From: CAZTWC01 sp964617105 [NCBI: uncultured Myxococcia bacterium]
Lineage (GTDB): Bacteria > CAZTWC01
Length of the DNA stretch: 6,456 bases
Assembly (NCBI GenBank): GCA_964617105.1
Contig: CAZTWC010000223.1
Coordinates: forward strand, 1-6,456
Direction: 5' to 3'
Positions within the stretch are counted from its first letter, which is position 1; each line of letters starts with the position of its first letter. Below the pieces are notes generated by a model that was given only the letters and a program-made list of their open reading frames with translations, made no database searches and had not been told where the DNA came from. A program made the position numbers and the translations under genes. Positions 1-5,910 of the stretch are shown here, one piece after another.

Positions 1-19
1 ATGAAGCAGGAACTAAGCC

Positions 20-37
20 GTGTACAGATTTGTACAC
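20..37. repeat. Operator-like inverted repeat, 7-bp arms with 4-bp spacer
   Basis: The arms GTGTACA (20-26) and TGTACAC (31-37) are perfect reverse complements separated by GATT. Because TGTACA is itself palindromic, the same site reads as two TGTACA copies exactly 10 bp apart, one helical turn, which is typical of a site for a dimeric repressor. It lies inside a 21-codon open frame (1-66) that I do not recognise. The spacing resembles but does not match the TACA-N2-TGTA boxes of CopY/BlaI-type repressors. No regulator gene is visible nearby, so the function is unknown. Confidence 0.35.
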
Positions 38-44
38 ATTTTAG

Positions 45-360
45 AGAACGGCAATTGAATCTTTAGGTCAAATTGGGTGACAGTAGTGTGGCTGTAACTT
101 TAATCGAAGTATTAGATGATACAAATAAATTTGTCCGCTGGAGCGCAGCCAAAGCCCTGGGAATTATAGGTGATCAGCGAGTTGTAGATGCGCTTATAAC
201 CGCGTTGGAAGACAGTGAGAGCGGTGTTTGCCGCAATGCCGCTATATCACTTGGCCAAATAGGGGACCAGCGAGCCCGGGAACCTTTGGAGAAACTTTTG
301 AAACACCCTGATAAACATGTGCAACAGAGTGCTGCCAAAGCCTTGGAGGAGTTGGCGTGA
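45..360 (+). pseudogene. HEAT-repeat protein (PBS-lyase type), 5'-truncated and frameshifted remnant
   Basis: The frame from 73 (a TTG codon) to the TGA at 358-360 encodes three consecutive HEAT-like repeats of about 31 residues, each opening with a G-D motif and carrying an 'SAAKALG' or 'AAISLGQI' helix. Such repeats form alpha-solenoid protein-interaction scaffolds; PBS-lyase-type repeats are common as adaptors. A fourth partial repeat, 'RTAIESLGQIG', is read at 45-77 in a different frame and stops at TGA 78-80. Removing one G from the GGG at 75-77 would join it to the downstream GDSSV. Further 5', a TAG at 42-44 ends that frame and no HEAT similarity continues. I therefore read this as the 3' end of a longer gene that lost its 5' part and gained a +1 frameshift. 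A 95-residue product from TTG 73 is formally possible, but no good ribosome site precedes it. Confidence 0.7.
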
Positions 361-476
361 CAAAGATCATCGCCACTATTTTCCTGTTATCCTTATTATT
401 TATCGGCAACAACCGGCTGTATAACTGTTTTTCTCGGCTACACCCCGCCTTGAGCCATTTTGTTGAATCTACCTAA
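357..476 (+). CDS. Small ORF with N-terminal hydrophobic segment (39 aa), unknown
   Basis: This ORF starts at GTG 357-359, overlapping the stop of the HEAT ORF (GTGA), and ends at TAA 474-476. A strong Shine-Dalgarno sequence, GGAGGA at 345-350, lies six bases before the GTG, the main reason to take it seriously. Residues 4-16 form a hydrophobic stretch (IIATIFLLSLLFI) behind a single lysine, resembling a signal peptide or membrane anchor. The remaining 23 residues are polar with one cysteine and show no family I recognise. It may be the N-terminus of a longer exported protein that has been truncated, like other genes here, or a real small membrane peptide translationally coupled to the HEAT gene. 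Confidence 0.4.
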   Translation: MTKIIATIFLLSLLFIGNNRLYNCFSRLHPALSHFVEST

Positions 477-514
477 CAGTTTTGCCTGCAATCAGCCATT
501 TAATAATAGTTTAT

Positions 515-543
515 TTTACATATCGCCAAAATATAACTATAAT
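515..543 (+). promoter_or_regulatory. Near-consensus sigma-70-type promoter upstream of Fic remnant and antiporter
   Basis: The -35 box TTTACA (515-520) matches TTGACA at 5 of 6 positions. The -10 box TATAAT (538-543) is a perfect match, with an ideal 17-bp spacer. The surroundings are very AT-rich. Transcription would begin near 550 and read through the small ORF at 577, the Fic remnant and the antiporter gene. It is the best promoter match I saw in the window and the likely driver of the antiporter. Confidence 0.55.
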
Positions 544-576
544 ACCAATATAAAAACAATTTTTCGAGAAATTACC

Positions 577-630
577 ATGAAAATAAACTTTTCCAAAATC
601 CAGCCTGCTGGTATCAGTATATCGATATGA
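577..630 (+). CDS. Possible 17-codon leader ORF, unknown
   Basis: ATG 577 opens a 17-codon frame ending at TGA 628-630. That stop overlaps the ATG at 627 of the next ORF (ATGA). It lies about 30 bases after the predicted transcription start. The upstream sequence (cgagaaattacc) has only a weak ribosome site. The product is short, without cysteine or strong hydrophobicity, and not recognised. It is listed because of its position directly behind a strong promoter and the stop-start overlap; it may be chance. Confidence 0.2.
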   Translation: MKINFSKIQPAGISISI

Positions 631-827
631 CATCACAGGCTGAGGCTTTGTACGATTTTGTGGAGAAAACCATTGAAACTGAACTGGTTGAAGAGTTAAA
701 TTTCCTGGCCAGTTATGATAATACCAAAAAGTCTATTCAGGATATTATTGATATGCCCGATGGCCGCATAGATCTTTTTATCAAACTTTGTATTCAAAAC
801 AATGGATATCTGTCTGTGGAGGAATAA
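612..827 (+). pseudogene. Fic-family protein, C-terminal fragment (filamentation-induced-by-cAMP family)
   Basis: The frame that includes ATG 627 reads 'YQYIDMTSQAEALYDFVE' from 612, followed by an 'ELNFLASYD' helix, '[16 protein letters not shown]' and 'QNNGYLS'. This succession resembles the helical region after the catalytic core in many bacterial Fic AMP-transferases (pattern: RYFDxTxxAEFLY, then DMPDRxIDLFIR, then QNxGxLS), recognised from memory. The Fic catalytic loop (HPFxxGNGR) is absent here and from the upstream sequence. The frame is open only back to 543 and its upstream part shows no convincing Fic similarity. The C-terminal tail usual after the LS motif is also missing, since the ORF stops at 825-827 after SVEE. 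I therefore call a fragment without catalytic capacity. An ORF from ATG 627 would yield 66 residues. Its stop overlaps the antiporter start (TAATG), so if translated it could couple antiporter translation. Confidence 0.6.
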
Positions 828-2800
828 TGGGCATAGCAGGTGATATTGTCCTTATTGTGGTGACTGCTTTAATTGGCGCTTTAATTGCCCAGAAATTGAG
901 GCAGCCTCTTATATTAGGATATATTTTCGCAGGTGTTCTGATTGGCCCCTATGCCGGTGGTGTAGGGATTTCTGATATTCATGATATTGAGTTGTTGGCA
1001 GAAATTGGCGTTGCTCTTTTACTCTTCGCACTAGGTTTGGAATTTTCCTTTAATAAATTGAAACCAGTATGGAAGGTAGCGCTGATAGGGACACCCATCC
1101 AGATTATTTTGACCATGATCTTTGGATTTGAAATTGGAATATGGCTAGGGTGGGATATAATCTCAGCCATCTGGATAGGTGGATTAATTTCCTTTTCAAG
1201 TACCATGGTGATCCTTAAAACCCTAATGAATCAAGGATGGATGGGCACACTTTCCAGTCGCGTGATGATTGGTATGCTGATTGTCCAGGATTTGCTTGTG
1301 GTTCCGTTCATGATAATCATGCCCGAGTTAAATGATCCAGTCGCTGGTCTTCCGCTCTTGGGCTTTTCAGCCTTAAAATCTATTGTCTTTCTTTTTTCAA
1401 TGATTGTTTTTGGTACAAAACTACTACCTCGTATTTTGGCCTATATTGCTGGCTGGGATTCACGGGAGTTGTTTCTTCTTTCCATCACGGCAATTGGCCT
1501 TGGGATTGGTTATACCACCTATTTATTTGGTCTTTCATTTGCATTCGGAGCATTTGTCGCTGGTATGGTTCTTAGTGAATCAGATTACGGACATCAGGCA
1601 TTGAGTGATATTATTCCTTTACGAGATATATTTGGGATGCTGTTTTTCACCACTGTAGGAATGCTTCTAGACCCTTCGTTTTTTTTGGGCAATTGGGATA
1701 AAATCCTGCTTTTAGTGTTACTGATTACAATTGGAAAAGGACTGATTTTCGGCTTGTTGGTGAGGGCTTTTGGGTATAGCAATGTTATACCCATGGCTGT
1801 TGGTCTGGGGCTTTTTCAAGTAGGTGAATTTTCTTTTGTTCTGGCCAGAATAGGACTTGAAACAAAATCAATTGGAAATGACCTATATTCATTTATCTTA
1901 GCAACTGCAATTATAAGCATGGTATTAACACCAATTATGTCAGGTTTGACAGTACCTTTATATAGATTGAAAAAGCAATTGTTTACCAATGAGCCTTTAC
2001 AAACTATTAATTTCCCCAAAGAAGGACTAACCAATCATGTAATAATCAGTGGAGGCGGAAGGATTGGCCAGCATGTGGCAAATATTTTAGTGCGTTTAAA
2101 AATAAATTTTGTAATTATCGAACTAAATTACCAGCGCATTGAAGAGTGCAGAAAAGCCGCATTTCCTGTAATTTATGGAGATGTTGGCCAAAGCATCGTG
2201 CTGGAAGAAGCTAAAGTTAATAAGGCATGTTTGCTATTGCAAACTATCCCGAATATTATTATTTCTCAGTCAGTTGTCCACCAAGCCCGAAAACTCAATA
2301 AGAATTTGAAGATGGTCATTCGAGCCGAAGGTATCGAACAAATGAATAGCCTATATGCCAAAGGTGCAGACCTTGTTGTTTTTCCAGAACTAGAGGCTGG
2401 TTTGGAAATTTCACGTCAGGCATTGATGCATTTAAATATTCCTGCAACAACAATACAGAACTATATTGATAATGAACGAGAAAAATTTTATTCCCCCCAT
2501 TGTGAGAAACAAAATGACACGAATGTGATACTGCAATTAAAAAACGCCAACGGTCTTTTAGAAATAACATGGGTGAGCCTGCCCCCAGATTGTTCAGTGA
2601 TTAGCAATACAATTCGTGATTTAAACATTCGAGGCCGTACTGGTGCGACTATTGTGGGTGTTATTCATAAGAATAAATTTCAGGCCAATCCTGGTGCAAA
2701 TTACAAATTTGCAAGCGGTGATTTGGTAGCTGTGATGGGTAATGTAAAAGAGCAAGAGGCGTTTCAAATTTTGGTCGAAGGTACTTTTATTAATGTTTAA
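827..2800 (+). CDS. Kef-type monovalent cation:proton antiporter (CPA2) with RCK/TrkA domains
   Basis: This 657-residue inner-membrane protein looks complete. I chose ATG 827 because GGAGG (818-822) lies just before it and the family's N-terminal helix begins there; an upstream TTG at 788 would only add residues inside the Fic fragment. Residues 1 to about 390 are a Na+/H+-exchanger membrane domain with about a dozen hydrophobic helices, including the family's '[14 protein letters not shown]' and '[11 protein letters not shown]' motifs. VQD-LLVVP carries Q154-D155, the conserved acidic ion-binding position of CPA2. After a linker, an RCK-N/TrkA-N Rossmann domain starts near residue 403, with dinucleotide loop GGGRIG at 409-414 and an acidic residue E432 after the second strand, suggesting NAD(H) preference. 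A TrkA-C domain covers roughly residues 560-655. Relatives export K+ or Na+ in exchange for protons for pH and electrophile-stress control, gated by nucleotide or glutathione ligands. The exact ion cannot be told from sequence. It follows the promoter at 515-543 with no terminator between, and is probably expressed alone. Confidence 0.93.
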   Translation: MGIAGDIVLIVVTALIGALIAQKLRQPLILGYIFAGVLIGPYAGGVGISDIHDIELLAEIGVALLLFALGLEFSFNKLKPVWKVALIGTPIQIILTMIFGFEIGIWLGWDIISAIWIGGLISFSSTMVILKTLMNQGWMGTLSSRVMIGMLIVQDLLVVPFMIIMPELNDPVAGLPLLGFSALKSIVFLFSMIVFGTKLLPRILAYIAGWDSRELFLLSITAIGLGIGYTTYLFGLSFAFGAFVAGMVLSESDYGHQALSDIIPLRDIFGMLFFTTVGMLLDPSFFLGNWDKILLLVLLITIGKGLIFGLLVRAFGYSNVIPMAVGLGLFQVGEFSFVLARIGLETKSIGNDLYSFILATAIISMVLTPIMSGLTVPLYRLKKQLFTNEPLQTINFPKEGLTNHVIISGGGRIGQHVANILVRLKINFVIIELNYQRIEECRKAAFPVIYGDVGQSIVLEEAKVNKACLLLQTIPNIIISQSVVHQARKLNKNLKMVIRAEGIEQMNSLYAKGADLVVFPELEAGLEISRQALMHLNIPATTIQNYIDNEREKFYSPHCEKQNDTNVILQLKNANGLLEITWVSLPPDCSVISNTIRDLNIRGRTGATIVGVIHKNKFQANPGANYKFASGDLVAVMGNVKEQEAFQILVEGTFINV

Positions 2801-2880
2801 TTAAAATATATTTTACCCTAGAAAATGGCGGAAAATGCGGCTGATAAGGCTGTATTTTGCTCACAATCTGAAAATTCATC

Positions 2881-3285
2881 GTGGCGATTTACCAACCAGG
2901 CGCTCAACTTCGAGATAGTCCTACCCGGGTTGGCTTCGAGGATGAAGAGGATGTGGCCACTTATTTAAAAACTGTTTATCAAGACAATGGCTGGACAGTG
3001 GAGTGGGTAGACAATGGGGTGGCAGCTATGGAATCGCTAAAAAGAGAAAGGCCGGATCTGATCAGCCTGGATATCAACCTGCCCCAAAAAACCGGAGTCA
3101 AAGTTTACCGGGAGGTAAAGGAAAATCTGCAATACGCCTCAATACCAGTGGTGATGGTTACCGGTGTACCGGGCCAATTCGAGACTTTTATCAGTACCCG
3201 CAAACAGGTACCGCCTCCGGAAGGATACGTTTCCAAACCTATTGATATCGATAAACTGGTAGAAGTGGTGAAAAAACTGTTATAA
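2881..3285 (+). CDS. Single-domain response regulator (CheY-like receiver) with abnormal N-terminus
   Basis: The 134-residue ORF contains a receiver domain: phosphoacceptor D64 in 'LISLDINLP', switch threonine T94 in 'IPVVMVTG' and lysine K119 in 'YVSKPID'. The stretch 'STRKQVPPPEGYVSKPID' is typical of a deltaproteobacterial stand-alone receiver family that I recall. There is no output domain, so it would act by protein contact, with a cognate histidine kinase not seen here. The start is odd. Normal members begin with about eight residues and a first strand ending in VDDE. Here about 15 unrelated residues lead into 'RVGFEDEEDV', the hydrophobic first strand is missing, and the first acidic-pocket residue is E20 instead of D, leaving D21. 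Similarity seems to begin near base 2940. The only in-frame start is GTG 2881, with a TGA at 2869-2871 and no clear ribosome site. I suspect a 5'-truncated gene fused to unrelated sequence; it could be non-functional. Confidence 0.75.
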   Translation: MAIYQPGAQLRDSPTRVGFEDEEDVATYLKTVYQDNGWTVEWVDNGVAAMESLKRERPDLISLDINLPQKTGVKVYREVKENLQYASIPVVMVTGVPGQFETFISTRKQVPPPEGYVSKPIDIDKLVEVVKKLL

Positions 3286-3347
3286 GCCTTCAGAAACAGC
3301 CGGTCTGTCTCCTCTGCCATTTTTACGTATTATAAAGGAACCTAAAG

Positions 3348-3629
3348 ATGGCGGAACACATTTGCCCTCCCTGGATCGGGTATTTACTGATCAATCCATT
3401 GCGAAAAATCTTTGAAAATCCCAAGAAAATATTTTCTCCTTATGTCCAAAAAGGGATGACCGTGCTTGAACCAGGCTGCGGCATGGGCTTTTTTACCCTG
3501 GATTTGGCCCGTATGGTGGGGTCAAATGGACGGGTGCTGGCAATAGCCGCAAAGCCTTGCAAAGGCAAATTCATAGCAGAGAAACCTTATCCATCTTTAA
3601 CTCAGCCAAACAGCATCACCGCACATTAA
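3348..3629 (+). pseudogene. Class I SAM-dependent methyltransferase, 3'-truncated (UbiE/Methyltransf-type)
   Basis: The 93-residue ORF has a good start: AAAGGA (3334-3339) lies eight bases before ATG 3348. The first 66 residues look authentic, beginning 'MAEHICPPWIGYLL', then a helix, then SAM-binding motif I in 'VLEPGCGMGFFTLDLA' (residues 39-54), where G43, G45 and G47 form the glycine loop. At 'GRVLAI' (61-66), where the family continues with an acidic residue that binds the SAM ribose, the sequence turns into unrelated 'AAKPCKGKF'. The rest of the Rossmann fold, motifs II-III and the substrate region are missing, so no activity is expected. The break is near 3545, and the next ORF overlaps its 3' end in another frame. 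This indicates a deletion or recombination junction. The original substrate cannot be told. Confidence 0.75.
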
Positions 3630-4600
3630 AGGATATTTCCAAGCTTGATGATGTTGTTTCCTTTCTGCAAAATTGTGATCCAGCCGGTACAAGCAAGCGC
3701 AGCGCCATTACCAGTTCACTTATCGCTGAATTTCAAACAGAAAACAGCCAATGTTGGGGATCAATGCTCCTGCTTGCCTACTATCCATATTTAATCCGGC
3801 AACGTAAAAACTTTGACCCTGTCAGAGGATGCAATACTGAAGATTTGAATTCCCTTGTTCTGGAATCTTTCCTTAATGCCGCCGATACATTTCCCCTTGA
3901 AACTCAGGCCCACTATTCTGTAGTTTGCTTAACTTTAACCACCCGTAAGAAAATATCAAGGGCGATTGCAAAACTGTCAAATTGTGCAGACAAAGAACGC
4001 CCCTGGTTTGAAGGGGCCGAAGATTTTTTATCTGATTTTGCGCCATCTCCGGAACAAGTCCTACTTAAAAATGAAAGGGAAAGGCTCTACAGTGCTGAAA
4101 ACATCAGAGCCTGGATTAAAAGCCTGTGCCAGACAGAAAGTAAAGATAGTTATTCCCTCTCATTGAAGAGACTAATCTTGAGTCAGGCAACAGCAGAGAC
4201 AATAAAGCCCAATCAGCAAAACACAATATCCATCAAGGGTAAACTCTCTATCATTCGTCCTAAACCTAAAGGCAGTGTAGCAAAGGCTACAAATCCTTGC
4301 AAAAGACCCTCCCGCCTCGCTAAAATGCTCGCCCTTGCTCACAAAATGCAGGAGTTGATTGATAGTGGTAAAGTTCCTGACAGGGCAACTCTGGCCAGAA
4401 GACTTGGTTTCAGCCGAGCCCGAGTGACCCAGTTGCTGGATTTGTTACTGTTGGCCCCGGATATTCAGGAGGAAATTGTAATGTTAGAAATACCAGCAGG
4501 CAATAAAACAATCACTGAGCATGAGACAAGAAAAGTTCTCAGGTTTTGTCATTGGCAAAAACAGCGATCTGAATGGAATAAAATTTTAAAAAACAACTAA
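3557..4600 (+). CDS. Sigma-70-like N-terminal region joined to recombinase-associated HTH domain; putative DNA-binding protein
   Basis: The frame from TTG 3557 gives 347 residues; the true start is uncertain because no ATG occurs in the first 69 codons and there is no clear ribosome site. Its original 5' end was probably lost at the junction with the methyltransferase. Residues 26-170 ('DISKLDDVVSFL', 'WGSMLLLAYYPYLIRQ', 'EDLNSLVLESFLNAA', then a basic helix near 129-140) resemble sigma-70 region-2-like proteins in outline; this is weak similarity. Residues 190-250 are a low-complexity basic linker. From about 251, 'LAKMLALAHKMQELIDSG' and an HTH at 277-297 ('LARRLGFSRARVTQLLDLLL', then 'LAPDIQEEI' and 'ITEHETRKVL') match a ParB/KorB-like HTH seen at the C-terminus of, or next to, serine recombinases of mobile elements. 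I infer a DNA-binding protein, perhaps a mobile-element regulator, but the hybrid could itself result from a fusion within the 190-240 region. Confidence 0.55.
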   Translation: MQRQIHSRETLSIFNSAKQHHRTLKDISKLDDVVSFLQNCDPAGTSKRSAITSSLIAEFQTENSQCWGSMLLLAYYPYLIRQRKNFDPVRGCNTEDLNSLVLESFLNAADTFPLETQAHYSVVCLTLTTRKKISRAIAKLSNCADKERPWFEGAEDFLSDFAPSPEQVLLKNERERLYSAENIRAWIKSLCQTESKDSYSLSLKRLILSQATAETIKPNQQNTISIKGKLSIIRPKPKGSVAKATNPCKRPSRLAKMLALAHKMQELIDSGKVPDRATLARRLGFSRARVTQLLDLLLLAPDIQEEIVMLEIPAGNKTITEHETRKVLRFCHWQKQRSEWNKILKNN

Positions 4601-4688
4601 ATTCACATTTTTGTGTAACCAACCCATTTCTTCTTCCATTATTGCTCTCAATTCAGAGCATTTCCGATTAGATCCAAACAAATACCAG

Positions 4689-4717
4689 TTGAAAGAAATG
4701 TTTTTTTAATGTACAAA
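4689..4717 (+). promoter_or_regulatory. Putative promoter of the BREX locus
   Basis: TTGAAA (4689-4694) and TACAAA (4712-4717) are separated by 17 bp. They match sigma-70 boxes at 5/6 and 4/6 positions, in an AT-rich gap between the hybrid ORF and the HTH gene. This would leave a leader of roughly 45-50 bases before ATG 4772, whose ribosome site AAAGGA sits at 4757-4762. The rest of the 171-base gap holds a weak stem-loop (4643-4660) and nothing else I can support. Confidence 0.4.
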
Positions 4718-4771
4718 TAATTATTATTCCTTACAATTTCACACTTAAACTGAATTAAAGGATTATTATTC

Positions 4772-4984
4772 ATGAATGACCGTTGGATGTCTGTAGAAGA
4801 GATAGCAGAATACCTTGGTGTGAGTAGAGATAGTGTTTACAACTGGGTAACACAAGGGAAAATGCCAGGACACAAGGTTGGCAGGCAATGGAAGTTTAAA
4901 AAAGACGAGATTGATGAGTGGGTTCGTTCTGGTGGCTCTGCAGATAATGAATCAGCGAAGATTAAACAGCCTGTGTCTAAATAA
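4772..4984 (+). CDS. Excisionase/MerR-type small HTH DNA-binding protein, BREX-associated regulator
   Basis: This complete 70-residue protein is an HTH_17 (excisionase-family) domain: 'WMSVEEIAEYLGVSRDSV' forms the helix-turn-helix, 'YNWVTQGKMPGHKVGR' the wing, and 'WKFKKDEIDEWV' the closing helix. A short polar tail follows. AAAGGA at 4757-4762, nine bases before the ATG, supports the start. Proteins of this kind are often the first gene of restriction-modification and phage-defence operons, where they likely control transcription. Here it lies 27 bases upstream of brxA on the same strand, so it is probably co-transcribed and autoregulatory. A role as a recombination directionality factor is possible but less likely, as no integrase is adjacent. 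Confidence 0.85.
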   Translation: MNDRWMSVEEIAEYLGVSRDSVYNWVTQGKMPGHKVGRQWKFKKDEIDEWVRSGGSADNESAKIKQPVSK

Positions 4985-5011
4985 ATATTTTTGTAAAAGA
5001 TTGGAATTTAT

Positions 5012-5611
5012 ATGCCTATTTACCATGCGCGTATGACATCAGGCGCTTTATTAATAAATGAAAGCCGAAAAATAGCAGGGCTTTTTAAGGAAATCGATAT
5101 AAATGATAAGTCTGCCTGGCAAAAGGCTATTATTACAGATAATGTGTTGCAAAAACGCAGTCCGGAATCTGCAAAACGTCTGGCAAATTACATCAGACAA
5201 AGATTAAAAAATGCTCCGCCATGTCTGATTGACATTGTTTTAAACAGTTCAGCAGATGTAGTAACCCAGGCTTTATTTGCGATAGCTATCAATTATGACC
5301 ACCTGCTCGGTGATTTTATTGACCAGGTAGTTAGAGATCGTATCAGGCGCTTTAAAAAAAGTCTTCCCAGACAATTATGGGATGAATTTTTAAATAATTG
5401 TTCGGGTTATGCGCCTGAAGTAAAAAAATGGAGCAAGAATACATGTACAAAACTTGGTCAAACCGCTTTTTTAATATTGACCCAGGCTGGTTATATTGAA
5501 AACACTAAGTCAAGAAAATTTCAACCAGTTTATGTGTATCCTGAAATCAAATCCTGCCTGACAAATGCCGGGCAAGACTATGTTCTTAGATGTATGGAGG
5601 TTGCTGAATGA
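5012..5611 (+). CDS. brxA: BREX protein BrxA (DUF1819)
   Basis: The 199-residue length fits BrxA, the small first core protein of type I BREX phage defence. The N-terminus 'MTSGALLINESRKIAGLF' has the family pattern (GGALLxxEsrkiAxL). It is followed by a W-A/N-x-L-region and a basic cluster ('RRFKKSLPRQLWDEFL'), agreeing with its DNA-binding role. There is no signal peptide or membrane segment. The ORF is intact from ATG 5012, preceded only by a weak GGAA site, to TGA 5609-5611. The stop overlaps the next ATG (ATGA at 5608-5611), showing tight coupling with brxB. Identification rests on pattern memory plus a strongly consistent context: BrxB and PglX pieces follow in order. Confidence 0.85.
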   Translation: MPIYHARMTSGALLINESRKIAGLFKEIDINDKSAWQKAIITDNVLQKRSPESAKRLANYIRQRLKNAPPCLIDIVLNSSADVVTQALFAIAINYDHLLGDFIDQVVRDRIRRFKKSLPRQLWDEFLNNCSGYAPEVKKWSKNTCTKLGQTAFLILTQAGYIENTKSRKFQPVYVYPEIKSCLTNAGQDYVLRCMEVAE

Positions 5612-5910
5612 ACACAGAACTTGATAAGCGGCTGAATAAAATACTGCCGCGGCTGGAGTCTGAGGATTTTTTAAAAAGTACTGGTTTAGGCAATGAAATT
5701 GCTTTTTATATCTTTGAATATCCGGCAGAAGAAGAGATCCATGTCCGTAAGCATATAGAATTTGTTATAAACCGTCTTAAGCAGAGGCGACCTGAGCTAA
5801 GAATTATTCACATCAACCTTTTTAATATGATTATAGAATATTTAAAGGGCAGGAAACTGCTTGAAAAATCATTGGAAATCCATGCCCTTTTTATTCGAGC
5901 GCATCAATGA
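5608..5910 (+). pseudogene. brxB: BREX protein BrxB (DUF1788), N-terminal half only
   Basis: ATG 5608 overlaps the brxA stop and is served by GGAGG within the brxA end. Residues 1-92 follow the DUF1788 pattern: 'DKRLNKILPRLESEDFL', 'GLGNEIAFYIFEYPAEEE', 'VRKHIEFVINRL' and '[19 protein letters not shown]'. BrxB is usually about twice this length. After 'LLEKSLEIH' (base 5883) the last eight residues, ALFIRAHQ, are not BrxB. They are an out-of-frame reading of pglX, whose own frame begins here. The C-terminal half is therefore deleted. BrxB is a conserved BREX core protein needed for defence, so this truncated form is probably inactive. Confidence 0.85.

Noticed and set aside
788-826. TTG start extending the antiporter by 13 residues
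   Set aside because: The added residues overlap the Fic fragment out of frame and have no family similarity; ATG 827 has GGAGG just upstream.
979-2570. Minus-strand and alternate-frame ORFs inside the antiporter gene
   Set aside because: They are shadows of a clearly coding frame with no family similarity.
2803-2814. Palindrome AAAATATATTTT after the antiporter stop
   Set aside because: It has no loop and no GC content, and is expected by chance in AT-rich spacer.
2825-2968. 47-codon ORF starting at ATG 2825 before the response regulator
   Set aside because: It has no ribosome site and no recognisable family, and most of it overlaps the receiver ORF in another frame.
4604-4615. Inverted repeat CACA-TTTT-TGTG after the hybrid ORF
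   Set aside because: It is only a 4-bp stem.
4643-4660. Stem-loop TGCTCT-caattc-AGAGCA as a terminator
   Set aside because: The 6-bp stem is short and only three T follow, so it is too weak to call a terminator.
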